NCBI GenBank assembly: GCA_013407085.1
Contig: JACCGJ010012808.1
Coordinates: forward strand, 1 to 64,000
DNA length: 64,000 nt
Direction: 5' to 3'
From: Atriophallophorus winterbourni
Taxonomy: Eukaryota > Platyhelminthes > Trematoda > Plagiorchiida > Microphallidae
Positions 40,351 to 52,294 of the stretch are shown here, piece by piece. Position 1 is the stretch's first letter, and each line of letters opens with the position of its first letter. Made by a program: the position numbers and the translations under genes. The notes under the pieces were generated by a model. It did no database searches, had not been told where the DNA came from, and was given only the letters and a program-made list of their open reading frames with translations.

Positions 40351-41390
40351 TTTACCTGCACATTTCAGCACACATGCCAGGAAGAGTTTCGGGTGAAATT
40401 AATAAACAAACCCGATAATATTTGTTGTATAACAAACCAACAAATAAACACTACTACTTCAACAAGTAACCAGCATGGTACAAAACCTTGTGTATTATTT
40501 TCAGTAAACACACTTAGTAATAGACCACGCATACCTGATTGTCTCAAAACACTCTGGGAAAAACGGGGTGTAAAGGAAGAGCGGATCGAGCAACGCGCTG
40601 GATGGTCGGGCAATCAATCCTGCCAAAATATGATGACGATGTTTTATCCACACTTCTTCAATGCATTTGTTCGGGAAGAACCTGAAACATGAGATAAACG
40701 GTTCACAGTATGATATCAGAAAGAAACAACACATAATAGAACTACGTTAGAAACATACCAAAAAATCGCGCTCTACATGACAACGATAGTGAGTGATGTC
40801 AATAATTACGAACAAGTTGTGAAAATCGAATGAATGAATGAAAAGAAAAAAATGAAGACGCCTTGCCTGATCATTCGAGAGCTAATGAATAAATCGACGA
40901 CAACTAACAAGCTGTTAGCTAAACGAAACCACATTAGACGGAAACAAACAGTGGTAGAAAAATAGCGGCGTTTGCGTGGTGCGTTAAGAGATTACGCTAT
41001 CCAACATTAAATCAGTGAACTAATCGGGAAAAATCGATCTTTCGTGTAGTAATACAATCTGAGGTGAGTATTGACAATCAGGAAAATAGCCCAGATTGTT
41101 AGTGCCTGAGGAAGTGAGTTCATAGCTTGAGAGCGTTTCGCCACAAGATCAGATTAGCATTGATGACATACGAATACTAGTTTAGTAGGATAATGGTGTG
41201 AACTAGTAGTTCAATGAGATCAATTGGTAAATAAAAGCAAAGTACTAAGATAAAACTATGTGGCTCCAATATTTTGTATAAATTTACAGTATTCGTTGTA
41301 TTTAGACATTAATCTGAAGCTAAAATTTCGAAACATTTTCGAATAAAACTTTGTCCTCAATCTTCTTATATCGTTGAAACATTTGGTATA
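40351..41390. other. AT-rich stretch without recognised features
   Basis: An open frame at 40270-40692 runs out of the LINE-F 3' UTR and has no recognised domain. Nothing else found. Confidence 0.4.
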
Positions 41391-41505
41391 TGATATGAAA
41401 GCACAAGCCTGATCCAGGCAAAGTGCCACACAGTCAGAGACTGCACGTGGGCTAAGTTACTGTCGGGTGGCCCAGGCCTAGACAGATACGAGAAAGAAAA
41501 AAGAA
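41391..41505 (-). repeat. SINE-A copy, 5' truncated
   Basis: GATATGAAAGCACAAGCCTG to CCAGGCCTAGACAGATACGA; the 5' half is absent. Confidence 0.85.
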
Positions 41506-41628
41506 ACACTGGGTAGATAGCCCCAAGTAATGTATGGTGGAGGTTATACGGCCCAGAATGCCAGACATAGATTGACGGTCGACATCGCGATAGACAGAAA
41601 TAAAAACATAATCCAATTAAACATAATG

Positions 41629-41728
41629 TATGTATGGAAAAACAAGCCTGATCCAGGCAAAGTGCCGCACATTCAGAGACTGCACGTGGGCTGATATACT
41701 GTCAGGTTGCCCAGACCTAGACAGATGC
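41629..41728 (-). repeat. SINE-A copy, 5' truncated
   Basis: TGTATGGAAAAACAAGCCTG to CCAGACCTAGACAGATGCAT, ending at nearly the same internal point as the copy at 41391. Confidence 0.85.
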
Positions 41729-43129
41729 ATGGGATATGAACACATCACTCTAGTGCACTGTTCAAAAAGTAGCAATCGAGGCTGGGGCCAGACCGCTGTC
41801 ATAAACTGCGTACTGACTTAGCTGTCAGAAATTATTAAATACCCACAGAAATTCCCCGATACGATAAAACTGTTCGAAAACCGGCTTTCAGGATTCTTAA
41901 GCCGAAAAGCCTCAAACATGACTCGTTGGGGTGAATAGAACACATTCCGCTCAATATAAACAATTGAACACTCATATAAAGTGTTCACGCCATATACAAG
42001 CTCGTTGAAGCGTTGGATTGGCCATCACACTTCGTTCGACAAAACCACACATAATGTACACGGCCATATGGCAAAGCGCTTGGTAAATGACGCCTAGGGA
42101 AAGGCATGTGGTAATCAACTGGTGCGAATGCGTCTGAATAAAATGGACGCGTCTATGTGCAGCGAACAAACGTGCCCATGGACAGACTGAGACGATTAAA
42201 TGTGATGCAGCTCATTGTCAGTGTGCATGGGAAACACTACTACCGATACAAAAAACTAACCTTTTCACATCCGAAATCAAATGAAGAAATGCGTTCACTT
42301 GAGTTCTGAAAACAAACGATGATAAATATATAGGCGCTAACAGAGAAAGCTTAAAAGTCATACGATCGATACTAAGAATTTAAGGTCGCCAATTGCTGGA
42401 TAAGCGTGAAAGTTGTATCATCTAGTTTCGCGTCAACTTTACCTACTTTGATGTGTTCACACACATCAACACAAGAATAGTGATGGCGGTTTCACGAGAC
42501 CCTGAAACACCGGTAGTTTACTAAAAATTTAAACTCTAGAGTAAATTGCAAAGAAGACTGGCGCAGTCAATCACGAATCTAATTTGTATGCAACGCTTAT
42601 TGCAGTGTTTTGGTAACGGATCGCGTCTGACACAGAAGCTTCAACAGACCAAGGGTGATAGTCGGGACAGGGAACATGATTAGATAGCATGCCACCCACA
42701 GCCTCTGATTGACCTTTCAGCTATGCAGCCTATATTGAGCCTGGGGGCATCGAGTCACGTAGACAACACCAGAGTCAGTGATCAATTTGCCAAACCCGGA
42801 GTGCATTCACGTCATTATGAGACAACTTAACGTGTTTAACGTCCGTCGACATTGCGGCTCACAACCCCGCGCTCTTAAACTGCATACACACACGGGCTAT
42901 TTTAAGTGTCATGAGCGCTTAACCGGTTTTGAAAATTATTCTTCGTTATACCAACAAGCGAAGGAGCATTGACGACCTGTGTCTACCGGAAGAATTCACA
43001 CATTGATCAAATATTGAATTTATACAACAAGCACTGAATACTGATAAACGAAGCTGTATCAATAAACAGCAACAATGCAGTACAAACGAGTTTGGAGATC
43101 AACAAGAGGAATAGAGGTTGATTGGGTGG
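41729..43129. other. Stretch without recognised features
   Basis: No exon with convincing signals and no assigned repeat. 42600-42960 is less AT-rich and has an open frame (42778-42972) of no recognisable family. Confidence 0.4.
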
Positions 43130-44400
43130 AGGTCGTCAGGACCAGGTGACTTGTGGCACTTCAGTGTTCGAATTACCTCGCTCACCTCCTGGAGATCAGG
43201 AGCGGCTAAGGAAACGGGCCAAGGCGTGTAAATCGGTGTCTCAGGCGGCGAGGTCGGGGGAGGTGGCTGGCTGAACTGAGCACTAAAGTGCTCAGCCAGG
43301 GCTGTCCACTGTTGCCATTCTTGTTCAACTTTGCGATCGATGATGTCCTCCAGAATGCTCTCCGTAGCGTCGCTGAGGGTGGGATTGAGCTACTTCCAGG
43401 TAACCGTGTCACTGACCTTGATTATGCCGATGACATTGCTTTGCTTGGTGATGATCCGGTGTTCCTACAGAATGCCCTGAACCAGCTAGCATTGGAGGCG
43501 TCTATGTACGGATTGCACTTAGCTCCAACTAAGTGTAAGGTTCTTCTTCAAGATTGGGAGGGGTTGCAGCCCACTCTGACGGTCGATGACCTCAGTCTGG
43601 ACTGTGTGGAACATTTCACCTATCTTGGTAGCTGCATCACGGCGGGAGGAGGGCTGGAAAGTGAGATCGGCTCTCGCATTGCGAGAGCTCGCTTCGCGTT
43701 CACCAGTCTAGGTCATCTCTGGAAGCGGTCTGACGTGAGTTTGAGACTCAAAGGGAGAGTTTACCTGGCCTCAGTCAGGTCGGTCTTGCTTTACGGGTGC
43801 GAGAGCTGGGCAGTAAGCGCAGAGGAGCTCCGGCGCTTGGAGGTGTTTGAACATCGATGTTTACGGAGGCTTGCACGAGTGTGGTGGCAACACCGCACTA
43901 GCAACGTTGAAGTGAGGCACCGTGTTCTAGGTGGGGACAGCCTGATGATACGAGACCTGATCGACCGTTCCCGTCTCCCCTGGCTAGGGCATGTCTTGAG
44001 AATGAAGCCTGAGCGCCTACCCTTCCGCGCGCTGCGTGTGTCGGTTGGCCCAGGCTGGCGGCGGTGTTCAGGTGGACAACCGCTGACCTGGAAGAAGGCC
44101 TTGAAACGCTTGACGTCGGGTTTAGCTCGGGTCGGACGAACGCGGATTCCTGGGTGGGGTCCAAGGGATAGTGAGTGTCTGTGTCTTGACACGCTGTCGA
44201 CGATGGCTGAGAACCGACAGCAGTGGAGAGAGTGCATTCTATTTTGTGTCCCCCCCTCAAATGTTTGAAAAATATCAACAAAAAATCGACATGTGGAACA
44301 ATGGACAAAAAATCCCCCCTCATATTGTACCTTTTTTTTTTTCTTTTTCTCGTGTCATTGCCGGTGTGCAACTTTTTCATTTTTTAAATGTTTATATATA
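43130..44400 (+). mobile_element. LINE-3 copy with 5' inversion (twin-priming structure)
   Basis: 43300-44268 is an open plus-strand frame from 'QGCPLLPFLFNF' through 'LDYADDIALL', 'LLYGCESW' and 'LGHVLRMKPERLP' to the stop. Immediately upstream, 43130-43308 is the same family in reverse orientation: on the minus strand it reads 'LAEHFSAQFSQPPPP' then 'EVSEVIRTLKCHKSPGPDDLHP', the region expected some 150 codons before the catalytic motif. The intervening part is lost. A 3' UTR and a (TA)n-rich tail follow (44391-44465). Confidence 0.8.
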
Positions 44401-44465
44401 TCTATATATATATATATATATATCTCTATATATAATATATATATATAGCTATATATAATATATAA
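44391..44465. repeat. (TA)n-rich simple repeat
   Basis: Interrupted TATATA runs at the 3' end of the LINE-3 copy. A similar (TA)n run lies at the 3' end of the copy at 63.3 kb. Confidence 0.85.
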
Positions 44466-44689
44466 CGGATATCCAAGGAACTTTATGTTACGTAGGAGGG
44501 CTACACGAACCCAACAAATCACGGGGACCAAAATAGAATCAAACGCGCTCTCCATTGTGCTCAGTATAAATCAGAAATTGAATCTCGAGTGCCAAAACAA
44601 CTCTGAATAGAAATTGCACACAAACACACGTCAAATATGCGCAACTATTTCCACAATAACTTAGACAAAGCTGCCAAGGAAGAACAGTT

Positions 44690-45150
44690 AAATATTGTAT
44701 GAAACATTGCGTGTAGAGATTGCTAACAGAACTACGTCGGACAAACCGGTTGCCAGTTGAGCGCAAGATTACAAAAACACAAGTTAGCCATCCGTATAAA
44801 CAATTGGAAATCATTGATCTCATAACACATCGATCGATTTGAACATCAGTTTGACTTGGAGAACACGAAGATAGTAGCCAAAAAAGATAAACGACGGTGT
44901 GGAAATTCCTTGAAGCGCAGAAATACCGCACTTAATCAGCACACACGATTGACTGCGATTTATGAATTAACGAGAAACCACTTGGTCTATTACCAGGAGT
45001 GACGGCGAAAGGACAGACAAACACCATAAAAAAACCCGAGATTTCTTATCATGAGTGCCTTCGAACGATGTTTCACTGATAATGCCATCTAGCCTGATGA
45101 CAAAACGTCCCACAACAATTATAAAAGCTCAGTGAACACCATCTGAACAA
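44690..45150 (+). pseudogene. Penelope-like element relic with GIY-YIG endonuclease
   Basis: One plus frame gives 'YVGQTGCQLSARLQKHKLAI', then 'IDRFEHQFDLENTKIVAK' and 'NQHTRLTAIYELTRN'. The Tyr-Val-Gly-x-Thr start followed by R..EHK-type spacing and the later His and Asn blocks is the GIY-YIG endonuclease of Penelope-like retroelements. An in-frame TAA interrupts it. The polymerase part was not recognised upstream. Confidence 0.65.
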
Positions 45151-45522
45151 TATTCAACCGATGACGTACGAATTTGTTATTCTGGCATGCCAGCATCCGG
45201 AAGGCATTTGGCACCTTCCAAGTACAGAGATGTGCTAAATCGCTGAGTGCTACCCTAGTTCCCAAGAGCTTGAAAACCACAGAGACCGCTTTACACGTGA
45301 TATGACTAATTCAGTATCGTTAGACGACAAGGCTTCGATGCGTATTTCCGAGGCGATCGATGCATTTTGCAACCTAATTTAACTTTGGCGCAGGAAAAAC
45401 GGCAATTAGAAATTAAAGGTAGAATGACTGTTGCTAAATAGGTGAGAGAGTTGCAGTTTATACAGAGATCGGTTTCTAAGTTCAAAAATATTTGACAACC
45501 ACTATTTCCGGAACGTCAAGTG
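45151..45522. other. Stretch without recognised features
   Basis: Between the GIY-YIG relic and the next SINE-A fragment. Possibly more decayed retroelement sequence, but no diagnostic motif. Confidence 0.35.
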
Positions 45523-45533
45523 TGTTAACTAGA

Positions 45534-45595
45534 TGGTATGATGATGGTATGAAAGCACAAGCCTGATCCAGGCAAAGTGCCGCACAGTCAGAGAC
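45534..45595 (-). mobile_element. Truncated SINE-A with 11-bp target-site duplication
   Basis: TGTTAACTAGA at 45523-45533 and 45596-45606 flanks 62 bp: a CATCATCATACC-type tail plus the last 50 bases of SINE-A. It is a clean, severely 5'-truncated retrotransposition product. Confidence 0.9.
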
Positions 45596-45606
45596 TGTTA
45601 ACTAGA

Positions 45607-45790
45607 ACCATCATACGGGCAGAGATGCTCATCTTATAAGGGTACCAGGATTACAATTATATAGAAAAGCAGATCAATCTGCATAGGCTACGTTGGTTCG
45701 GTCATGGATTGCGTACACCGGATCATTAATTGGCAAAACACAACCAGGGGTTGTTGACCCACTATATGACGAAGGAAATGCCCTAAGTAG
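45607..45790 (+). pseudogene. RTE-like LINE fragment
   Basis: Plus-strand 'YIEKQINLHRLRWFGHGLRT' corresponds to 'DIEKQINLHRLRWLSHVLRM' in the copy at 56.4 kb. Confidence 0.65.
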
Positions 45791-46804
45791 TAATCATCTT
45801 AACGTAGGGGTTCCGGGCTGTGGTGGAGGGATAAGAAAAGCTGCTTATAGCGTAAGAGAGAAAGACACAAGCAGACCGCCTCGATGATGAAGCTCTATTT
45901 ATTCGCGCTATCCTTTTGCAGCATCCACGTGCCTGATACACAGGCGTTTCACCCCAGTGTGAAAGTGCTTCATTCTTGTAAAAACGCGAAGCTTTTAAAA
46001 ACAACTTCAGCGTGGCAGGGAGTACCAATACATGTTATCCATGTAATTGTGTTTCTTAAGATTGTGATGATGCAGTGTTCCAGAAATTGGTATGGCGTAG
46101 CCTGGAATAATCCCCAAAAGAGGCCAATTCCACATGAGAAATCGCGATTCATCCATTCGGTACTAATTCACATATAATCAACGCATCCCACTACTCTTCC
46201 CGACGCCGTGGGCAAAACCTGGAAGCAACAAGCGAAGACCAAATGAAAGTTTGGGGGATGCCTGCTAGCCGCTTAAGTAAATGGTGGTCCCTATAACCAA
46301 GAACCTCCCCAACCTCATGGAAAGCATTCATACCCTTTCTATTTTTCTGGATGGAGTGATTTCAGTCGAACACTAGGCCGACGTTGGAGACTGCACAAAA
46401 AAGGTTATGAGTTGATGTACATTTGGATTTGTTTTATTTCGTTTCCCTGACGCCCATGAGGCCGGTGCTTTGCTCGTCGATTCTTTAGCAAGAAGCGGTA
46501 AAGGTGATGAATCGCAATTTTTTCCGACTATTGTAGGCACCCATTTTGCAAATGGGTATGGCGGCAAATTGAGATTAAACAAAGTGATGTGTTGCTCACA
46601 TCCCCCGAAATTACACTCCACTTCATTCAAGTATACACTTGAGATTAAACAAGTGGGAAATATTTCTGCACGAATATTATGACTAAAATGCGCATGCGTT
46701 AATTGCGATGTCATCACGACTCCATAAATGAATTTAAATTCTTATAAGATACAAAATAAATACTCAAATCGGAAGGTTGATAATACAATGAAATGTTAAA
46801 CCTG
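45791..46804. other. Stretch with few recognised features
   Basis: GATGTGTTGCTCACATCCCC at about 46591 resembles the 5' edge of repeat-C. Otherwise only short frames without domains. Confidence 0.4.
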
Positions 46805-49567
46805 CACATGTTTGGTCAGCATGGAGTAGCGATAGCGCTCAGCGACCATGCTAAACAAGCACTCATGTCATGGATGCCTGTATCCCCGAGAATCGCTGTG
46901 GTCCGGCTGAGGGCTCACCCTTTGAATATAACAGTCGTTTCGGTGTATGCCCCAACCCTATCAGCCGACCAAACTACAAAAGACGACTTTTATAACCAAC
47001 TTCAATTCGTAGTCGATAGAGTTGCTGGAAACGACGTACTGGTTGTGGCTGGTGACTGGAACGCTCGTACAGGATCAGCAGATTCCGCAACAAACCGAAT
47101 CCTGGGAAAATTTGGCCTAGGGCAGCGCTGCGCGAATGGCGATCGACTGATCGAGTTTGCGGCCTACAATCACCTATGCGTCTGTAACACTAAATTCCAG
47201 CACCCTAAAAAACACTTGGTCACATGGTACTCGAACGATGGTAGAACGGCGAACCAGATCGATTATGTTCTAATTCGCGCACGTTGGATGTCTTCGGTGC
47301 TCGACTGTAGGTCCTATCGTGGAGCCGAAACAGGGAACGCAGCAGGTACCGATCACACACTTGTTCGCGCAAAGCTCCGACTTCGCCTGCTAAACCGCCA
47401 AAGGAAAACTCCTAGGAAGTGCTTAAACTTGGAAGCCTTAGGAAACCCGACCCAACGTAAGAAGCTCATTGACGATATCGCTGAGCGGTTGGATGGGAGT
47501 GATGCATCAGTCGAACAACAGTGGTCCAGACTGAAGACCGCTACTCAGACTGCAGCACTAAAAATCCTAGGCACGGCCTCTCGTCGCCGACGAGATTGGA
47601 TTTCTCAGAAAACCATCGAGCTCTCTGCCCGGGCAAGAGACGCCCGAATGCATGGTGCATCTGATTATCGCCTCCTCAGGAGAGCTGCTACACGATCAGC
47701 CCGCAAGGATCGTCAGCTATATTGGGCAGAAACCGCATCCGAAATGGAAGCCGCAGCAAGTATAGGAGACTTTGGGCGACTGTTTCGCCTGATTCGCAGA
47801 GCATCTGGAAGCTGTGGTTTTTGTACGAACCTTCGAGATTCGTCAGGACAGATGATATTTGACCTTCATCAAAAGATAGATAGGTGGGTTGAGCACTTCA
47901 GTCAGCTACTGAACCGCCCGTCATCTATCAATTCAGTATTCACTTCCCCGATAAATAGCTGTGAATACCCGGTCAACTGCGAGGCACCATCAGAATACGA
48001 GATATCAAGTGTTTTACGACGAATGCAGAATGGTAAATCGCCAGGTGAGGACGGACTTTCCGTTGAACTTATTAAAGCCTGTGCCGACGTATTATTATCT
48101 CCGCTACATCGGCTGTTTTGTTCGATCTGGGAGACGGAAGTTTTCCCATCGGACTGGGGGATGTCTATCATTCTACCACTGCCGAAACGTGGAGATAAAT
48201 CTGTGTGCTCCAATTACCGCGGAATAAGTCTAATCGACACCGCTGCTAAAGTGTTTGCAACGCTCCTGCTTAATCGGTTCTCCGCTGAAAGAAATCTGCG
48301 CACCAGAGTTAACCAAGGTGGATTTCGCCCTGGGATGGGTTGCGTAGATCAAATATTTACTTTGCGCAGGATCCTCGAGCACCGTGCACGGTATCAACAG
48401 CAAACGATAGCTTGCTTTATTGACTTCCGCGCCGCCTTCGACTCCGTAGACTGTGGTTGTTTATGGGACATCATGCTAGCGGATGGGGTTCCATTAAAGC
48501 TCGTCAACCTAATCAGAGCCTATTACAGCTCTACAAGGGCACGGGTTCGTGTCTACGGTGAAGAATCGCGTGAATTTAACTTGCACACAGGAGTCAGGCA
48601 AGGTTGCCCGCTATCGCCGGTTATGTTTAACTATGTCGTAGACTGGATAATGAACCAGGCGTTAACAGGGTATCAAGGGGTGCAAATTTCAACGGATCTA
48701 TGGATTTCCGACCTTGACTACGCTGACGATATAGTCGTTCTGGGCGACAATACCGAAATGCTGCAAAGCGTTTTAGACCGCATTAGTGCCACTGCCGCGA
48801 AAGTCGGTCTTGAGATAAACGCGGCTAAAACCAAGGCATTTTTTATACCGACACACCAGGCATCCAGCCACTTCGCGTCCAGGGTTGTCCGATTGAATAC
48901 GTTCCAGTCTTCAAATACCTCGGCTCAAGTATATTGCCCAATGGTCAGGCGAAAGATGAAGTGAAGTTAAGGGTCGATCGTGCTCGTAATGCGTTTTTGC
49001 AGTTGAAAGGCACCCTTTGGCGCAAGCCCGGGATCAGCCTAAAAACTAAGACGCGTGTTTATCAAGCAGCGATCCGCCCTGTACTGCTTTATGGATGCGA
49101 GACATGGCCTTTAAGGTCACAGGATGTACGCACATTAGAAGTGTTCGACCATTGGTGCCTCAGGGTAATCTTGGGCATCCGATATACTGACCGAGTATCT
49201 AACGCAGCCGTACGAGAGCGTTGCAGCGGACTATCTCCACTTTCCGCTCACATACAACGGCGAAGGCTGCAATGGTTTGGCCACGTCCTCCGAAAGACAG
49301 ACACAGCATTTCCAAAACTCGTCCTCGACCCCAAACCCGTTCGCAGCTGGCGTCGGCGGCAAGGTGGTCAAGTAAAAACCTGGCTGTTAACTGTGAAAGA
49401 GGATGTAGACACCCTGGGTCTGCGTACCGTCTACGGAGTTCGCAGGTGGGAACGAGACTGGATCACGATCTGCAACGACGACTATCGACGTGCGTGGGCT
49501 GGTGCGATCAATGTAGCCGGCTAATCCACCCGTGGAGCCAGCCGCACAAAAGTAAAATAAGTACACG
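46805..49567 (+). mobile_element. LINE-2: APE-type non-LTR retrotransposon, nearly complete, one frameshift
   Basis: Open frame from 46793 to about 48890: endonuclease ('VVAGDWNARTG' near 47045, 'ANQIDYVLIRARW' near 47250, 'GTDHTLVRAK' near 47347) and reverse transcriptase ('NYRGISLIDTAAKVFATLLLN', 'GFRPGMGCVDQIFTLRRIL', 'CFIDFRAAFDSVD', 'GVRQGCPLSPVMFNYVVDWI', 'DLDYADDIVVLG'). A frameshift at about 48875-48895 moves the reading to the 48934-49524 frame ('YQAAIRPVLLYGCETWPLRS', 'RLQWFGHVLRK'). The first part of the endonuclease is missing (5' truncation near 46805). The 3' UTR is only about 45 bases and ends CGCACAAAAGTAAAATAAGTA, shared with SINE-B. Confidence 0.88.
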
Positions 49568-50183
49568 TTTGTACAGCGAGTTTCCATCCTATTTTAGAGC
49601 TGAAATAATGTGATTTTGAATGCGCAAAGTGGCGTTCAAAGTGAAAAAAACCTGTGGGATTAAGTGCTTACTTAGTCCATGAAAGTAGACCAAGCTCTGC
49701 TTCATTGGATGAGAGGAGCCATTCAACAGTGTCTTGGAAATGAGACCATTCGAGAGTCAACGCTTTCTTTGAAATCGTCCAAGGCCGTCTAGATGAAATA
49801 AGAAACATTAGTGCGCAATTCATTTCAAACTCGATTCAAATACTGAAAGAAGGAAACCAACTTTAGGAGCACTTTCGCGAAGATGATTCCTTGTAAGGAA
49901 AGGGTAAAATCGACATTCGGACAACAAGCCAAACTCAGACAGAACCGGATAAGGCCAACGCGTTCAGCATCCGTGATCCCGATCAATCCATTGTTTTGCA
50001 CAAATCTGTGGATGAACATGTTCGCGAGCGATTTTGAAATTCAATAGAATAACGGAACATTTGAAGAAAACAAGCTTGCCCGCAAGAGTGAAATAATACA
50101 CCGAAAAGTCCATGCGCTTAAAACATACTACCCGAGAGACTATGGATAATTACAACATTGCAATATCAAACGTAGTGTTACGT
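49568..50183. other. Stretch without recognised features
   Basis: Follows the LINE-2 tail. No domain, no repeat assignment. Confidence 0.4.
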
Positions 50184-50289
50184 CTACTTTCGTAGTAAAA
50201 TATCAACCATCGTCTGTATGAAGTCGAAATATCTCGGGAAGCGAAAATACGGAATGACGCCAAAAACAAATTGGGTAAGGTTATTAGAC

Positions 50290-50433
50290 CTGTAAAATGT
50301 TTTATTCAACCGGATACTACGTTCAGTAAAACAACTGAGCAACCGACTAAGCAACTGTGGATAAAAGAACAAAGAGCGGAAAGCACGTAACATGTCACTG
50401 GGCTGATAAACCGAACGGACAATGCGCGATTGC
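50290..50433 (-). CDS. PSME4: Candidate upstream PSME4 exon (weak)
   Basis: Acceptor GGTCTCATGCAG then 'QSRIVRSVYQPSDMLRAFRS' and 'LLSRLLSCFTERS', which can be laid on the PA200 'SCRPYF...AEMLEEWRPL' segment with matching spacing but few identities. The possible donor ACAG|GTCTAA does not fit the phase of the 39565 exon. It may be an unrelated open frame. Confidence 0.25.
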
Positions 50434-50999
50434 CTGCATGAGACCGAGTGTCCGCTAAGAAGCCAGTTTAGCGTTAATGATCGAAAGGAAAGAAACGGTT
50501 CGAGAATCTGGAGCAATGTTGAATGGATATTTATTAGACTGCTTACCAGAAAGAACTCGTTTATGTCGGTAGTATAGATTTTCACAGCACCTAGAAGTTT
50601 GATTGTTACCCAGATTAAATTGGCTCCATCATGAAACACGCCCAACATTCAAATAAGGCGAAAATGGTGCATAACACAAACAATCCGGTAAAAGCGGGCT
50701 TATATGAATAGAATAGTAATAGAAGTGAATAGTTAAAACCAAGGGAAACGATGGAAACATAAGGTTAGCCATATGCATGGTCAACAACAAAGTGACAACG
50801 ATTCGCGAATTAACTAACAACCCATTAATGTTTTACTTGCACTCCATAACACACGGCATCCGTCTCAAATAAGCGTCTTGCGAACTTGACTAGGAAAAAT
50901 TATGTGATTCTGTGTTTGAACATCGAGGTTTGTTGAAAAGTGGCTTCAAAGACTAACTTTGTTAACTAAAAAGGTTTTTGAGGCAGCAGCAAACAATGG

Positions 51000-51665
51000 T
51001 TTTTTCTGCAACTTTTGGCGGACTTACATCTATGGTGTACAGCGCATGCGCACTAAATGCTTTACTATACGGCAGTGAAACCTGAACCACCCACGCAAGA
51101 CACGAACGGAAGCTGAAACCTTTCCATTTACGAAGCATGCGTCGTATCTTGAACATATCGTGGATGGACACAGTGACTAACGCTGACGTGCTTTCCAAAG
51201 CTGGTCTACAGAGCATGTTCGCTCTATTGCGACAGCGCCGCCTGCGATGGCATGGTCATGTCTACAGAATGGAGAATGGTCGTATTCCGAAAGATCTACT
51301 CTATGGTGAGTTGCAATTAGGAAGTCGACCATTGGGCAGGCCGCACTTGCGGTACAAAGACGTTTGTAAAAGAGATATGAAAGCTCTTGGCATGGACCCC
51401 GCGAGCTGGGAAGAACTTGCTCTTGACCACTCACTTTGGAGGCATTGTGTAAAGCGTAGTCTGCAAGCTGGGAGGAGCAGATACAGCTCTTGGTTGCTGA
51501 GCGCAGATCACGCCGCCGGCGTGTAACTGACGCCCTACAACAGAGTTCTGTCCCGAAACGTTATGTTTAGTCATTCAAAAAGCTGTAAAACATGAAAATT
51601 CATTCGATTGTGATGTAAATCCATGGTCGACATCGACCGAAGGAGGCCAACAACAACAACATCCA
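51000..51665 (+). pseudogene. LINE-F 3' part, best-preserved copy
   Basis: Open at 51137-51526: 'ILNISWMDTVTNADVLSKAG', 'LLRQRRLRWHGHVYRMENGR', 'LRYKDVCKRDMKALGMDPAS'. The upstream 'SAHALYTAVKPEPP...' part is out of frame. It ends with CCATGGTCGACATCGACCG and GGCCAACAACAACAACATCC. It supplies the reference for the shorter copies at 16.3, 26.7 and 40.1 kb. Confidence 0.8.
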
Positions 51666-52185
51666 TGGCAATTCTCGTCAATTAAAAACAAAAGGCCTCG
51701 ATCTACGAGCCAGCCATATCGTGAATGAGGGTTCATTAATAAACACAGAAAATGAAGCAAGCAAAAAAATTATGAAACTTCACTGTTGTGACATTATAGG
51801 ACGAATTGTGACTGCACACTTTACATTATGCTTGACTAATTGCCGCAGACACTCACCGGCAAAGCAAAAATCGTTGTATGCTTGAAACCAACGTCATGTT
51901 TCTCCAATAGATTAGACACCAAACAAATTGAAAGTAGCTCATTTGTCGATGTTAGAGGGGTAACAGATGATGAGCATTTTCATAGCTACAAAGTTTCCAC
52001 CTTGTTATGATAGTAAATATGATTGAGTGTGACATTACATGAATATTAATTAAGCTATAGGTTCTGATATCACCGTTTTAAACAGAAGGCTACTTTCACC
52101 TTACAAACGCAAACTAAGAATATACGACCCATCGATAAATATTACGGTGATTAACTTTCATGACCACAGATTAAAAAAAACATAC
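51666..52185. other. Stretch without recognised features
   Basis: AT-rich, no exon or assigned repeat. Confidence 0.4.
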
Positions 52186-52294
52186 CTTGATAGGCGGGAT
52201 AATAAAGGCGGTAGTTCAATCAAAAAGTCACCCTCGGACAACAAGCGATATAATTCACCCTTCAGGAAGGTGATCTCATGTAACAGGTAATTTT
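52186..52294 (-). CDS. PSME4: Candidate upstream PSME4 exon
   Basis: Acceptor CACGGAATTAG and a strong donor TCAAG|GTATGT bound 'NYLLHEITFLKGELYRLLSE' then 'GDFLIELPPLLSRLS'. The pattern resembles the PA200 N-terminal '..LL.KKELL...DLELPW.PLYD' helix. Frame and splice signals are good, but family similarity is modest and linkage to the next exon is not shown. Confidence 0.4.

Noticed and set aside
43791..44380. Long minus-strand open frames of 148 and 160 codons.
   Set aside because: They are shadows of the LINE-3 polymerase frame on the plus strand.
50184..50648. Whole 154-codon open frame as a gene.
   Set aside because: No start context or domain. Only its middle part can be laid, weakly, on PA200, and it is listed as a low-confidence exon.
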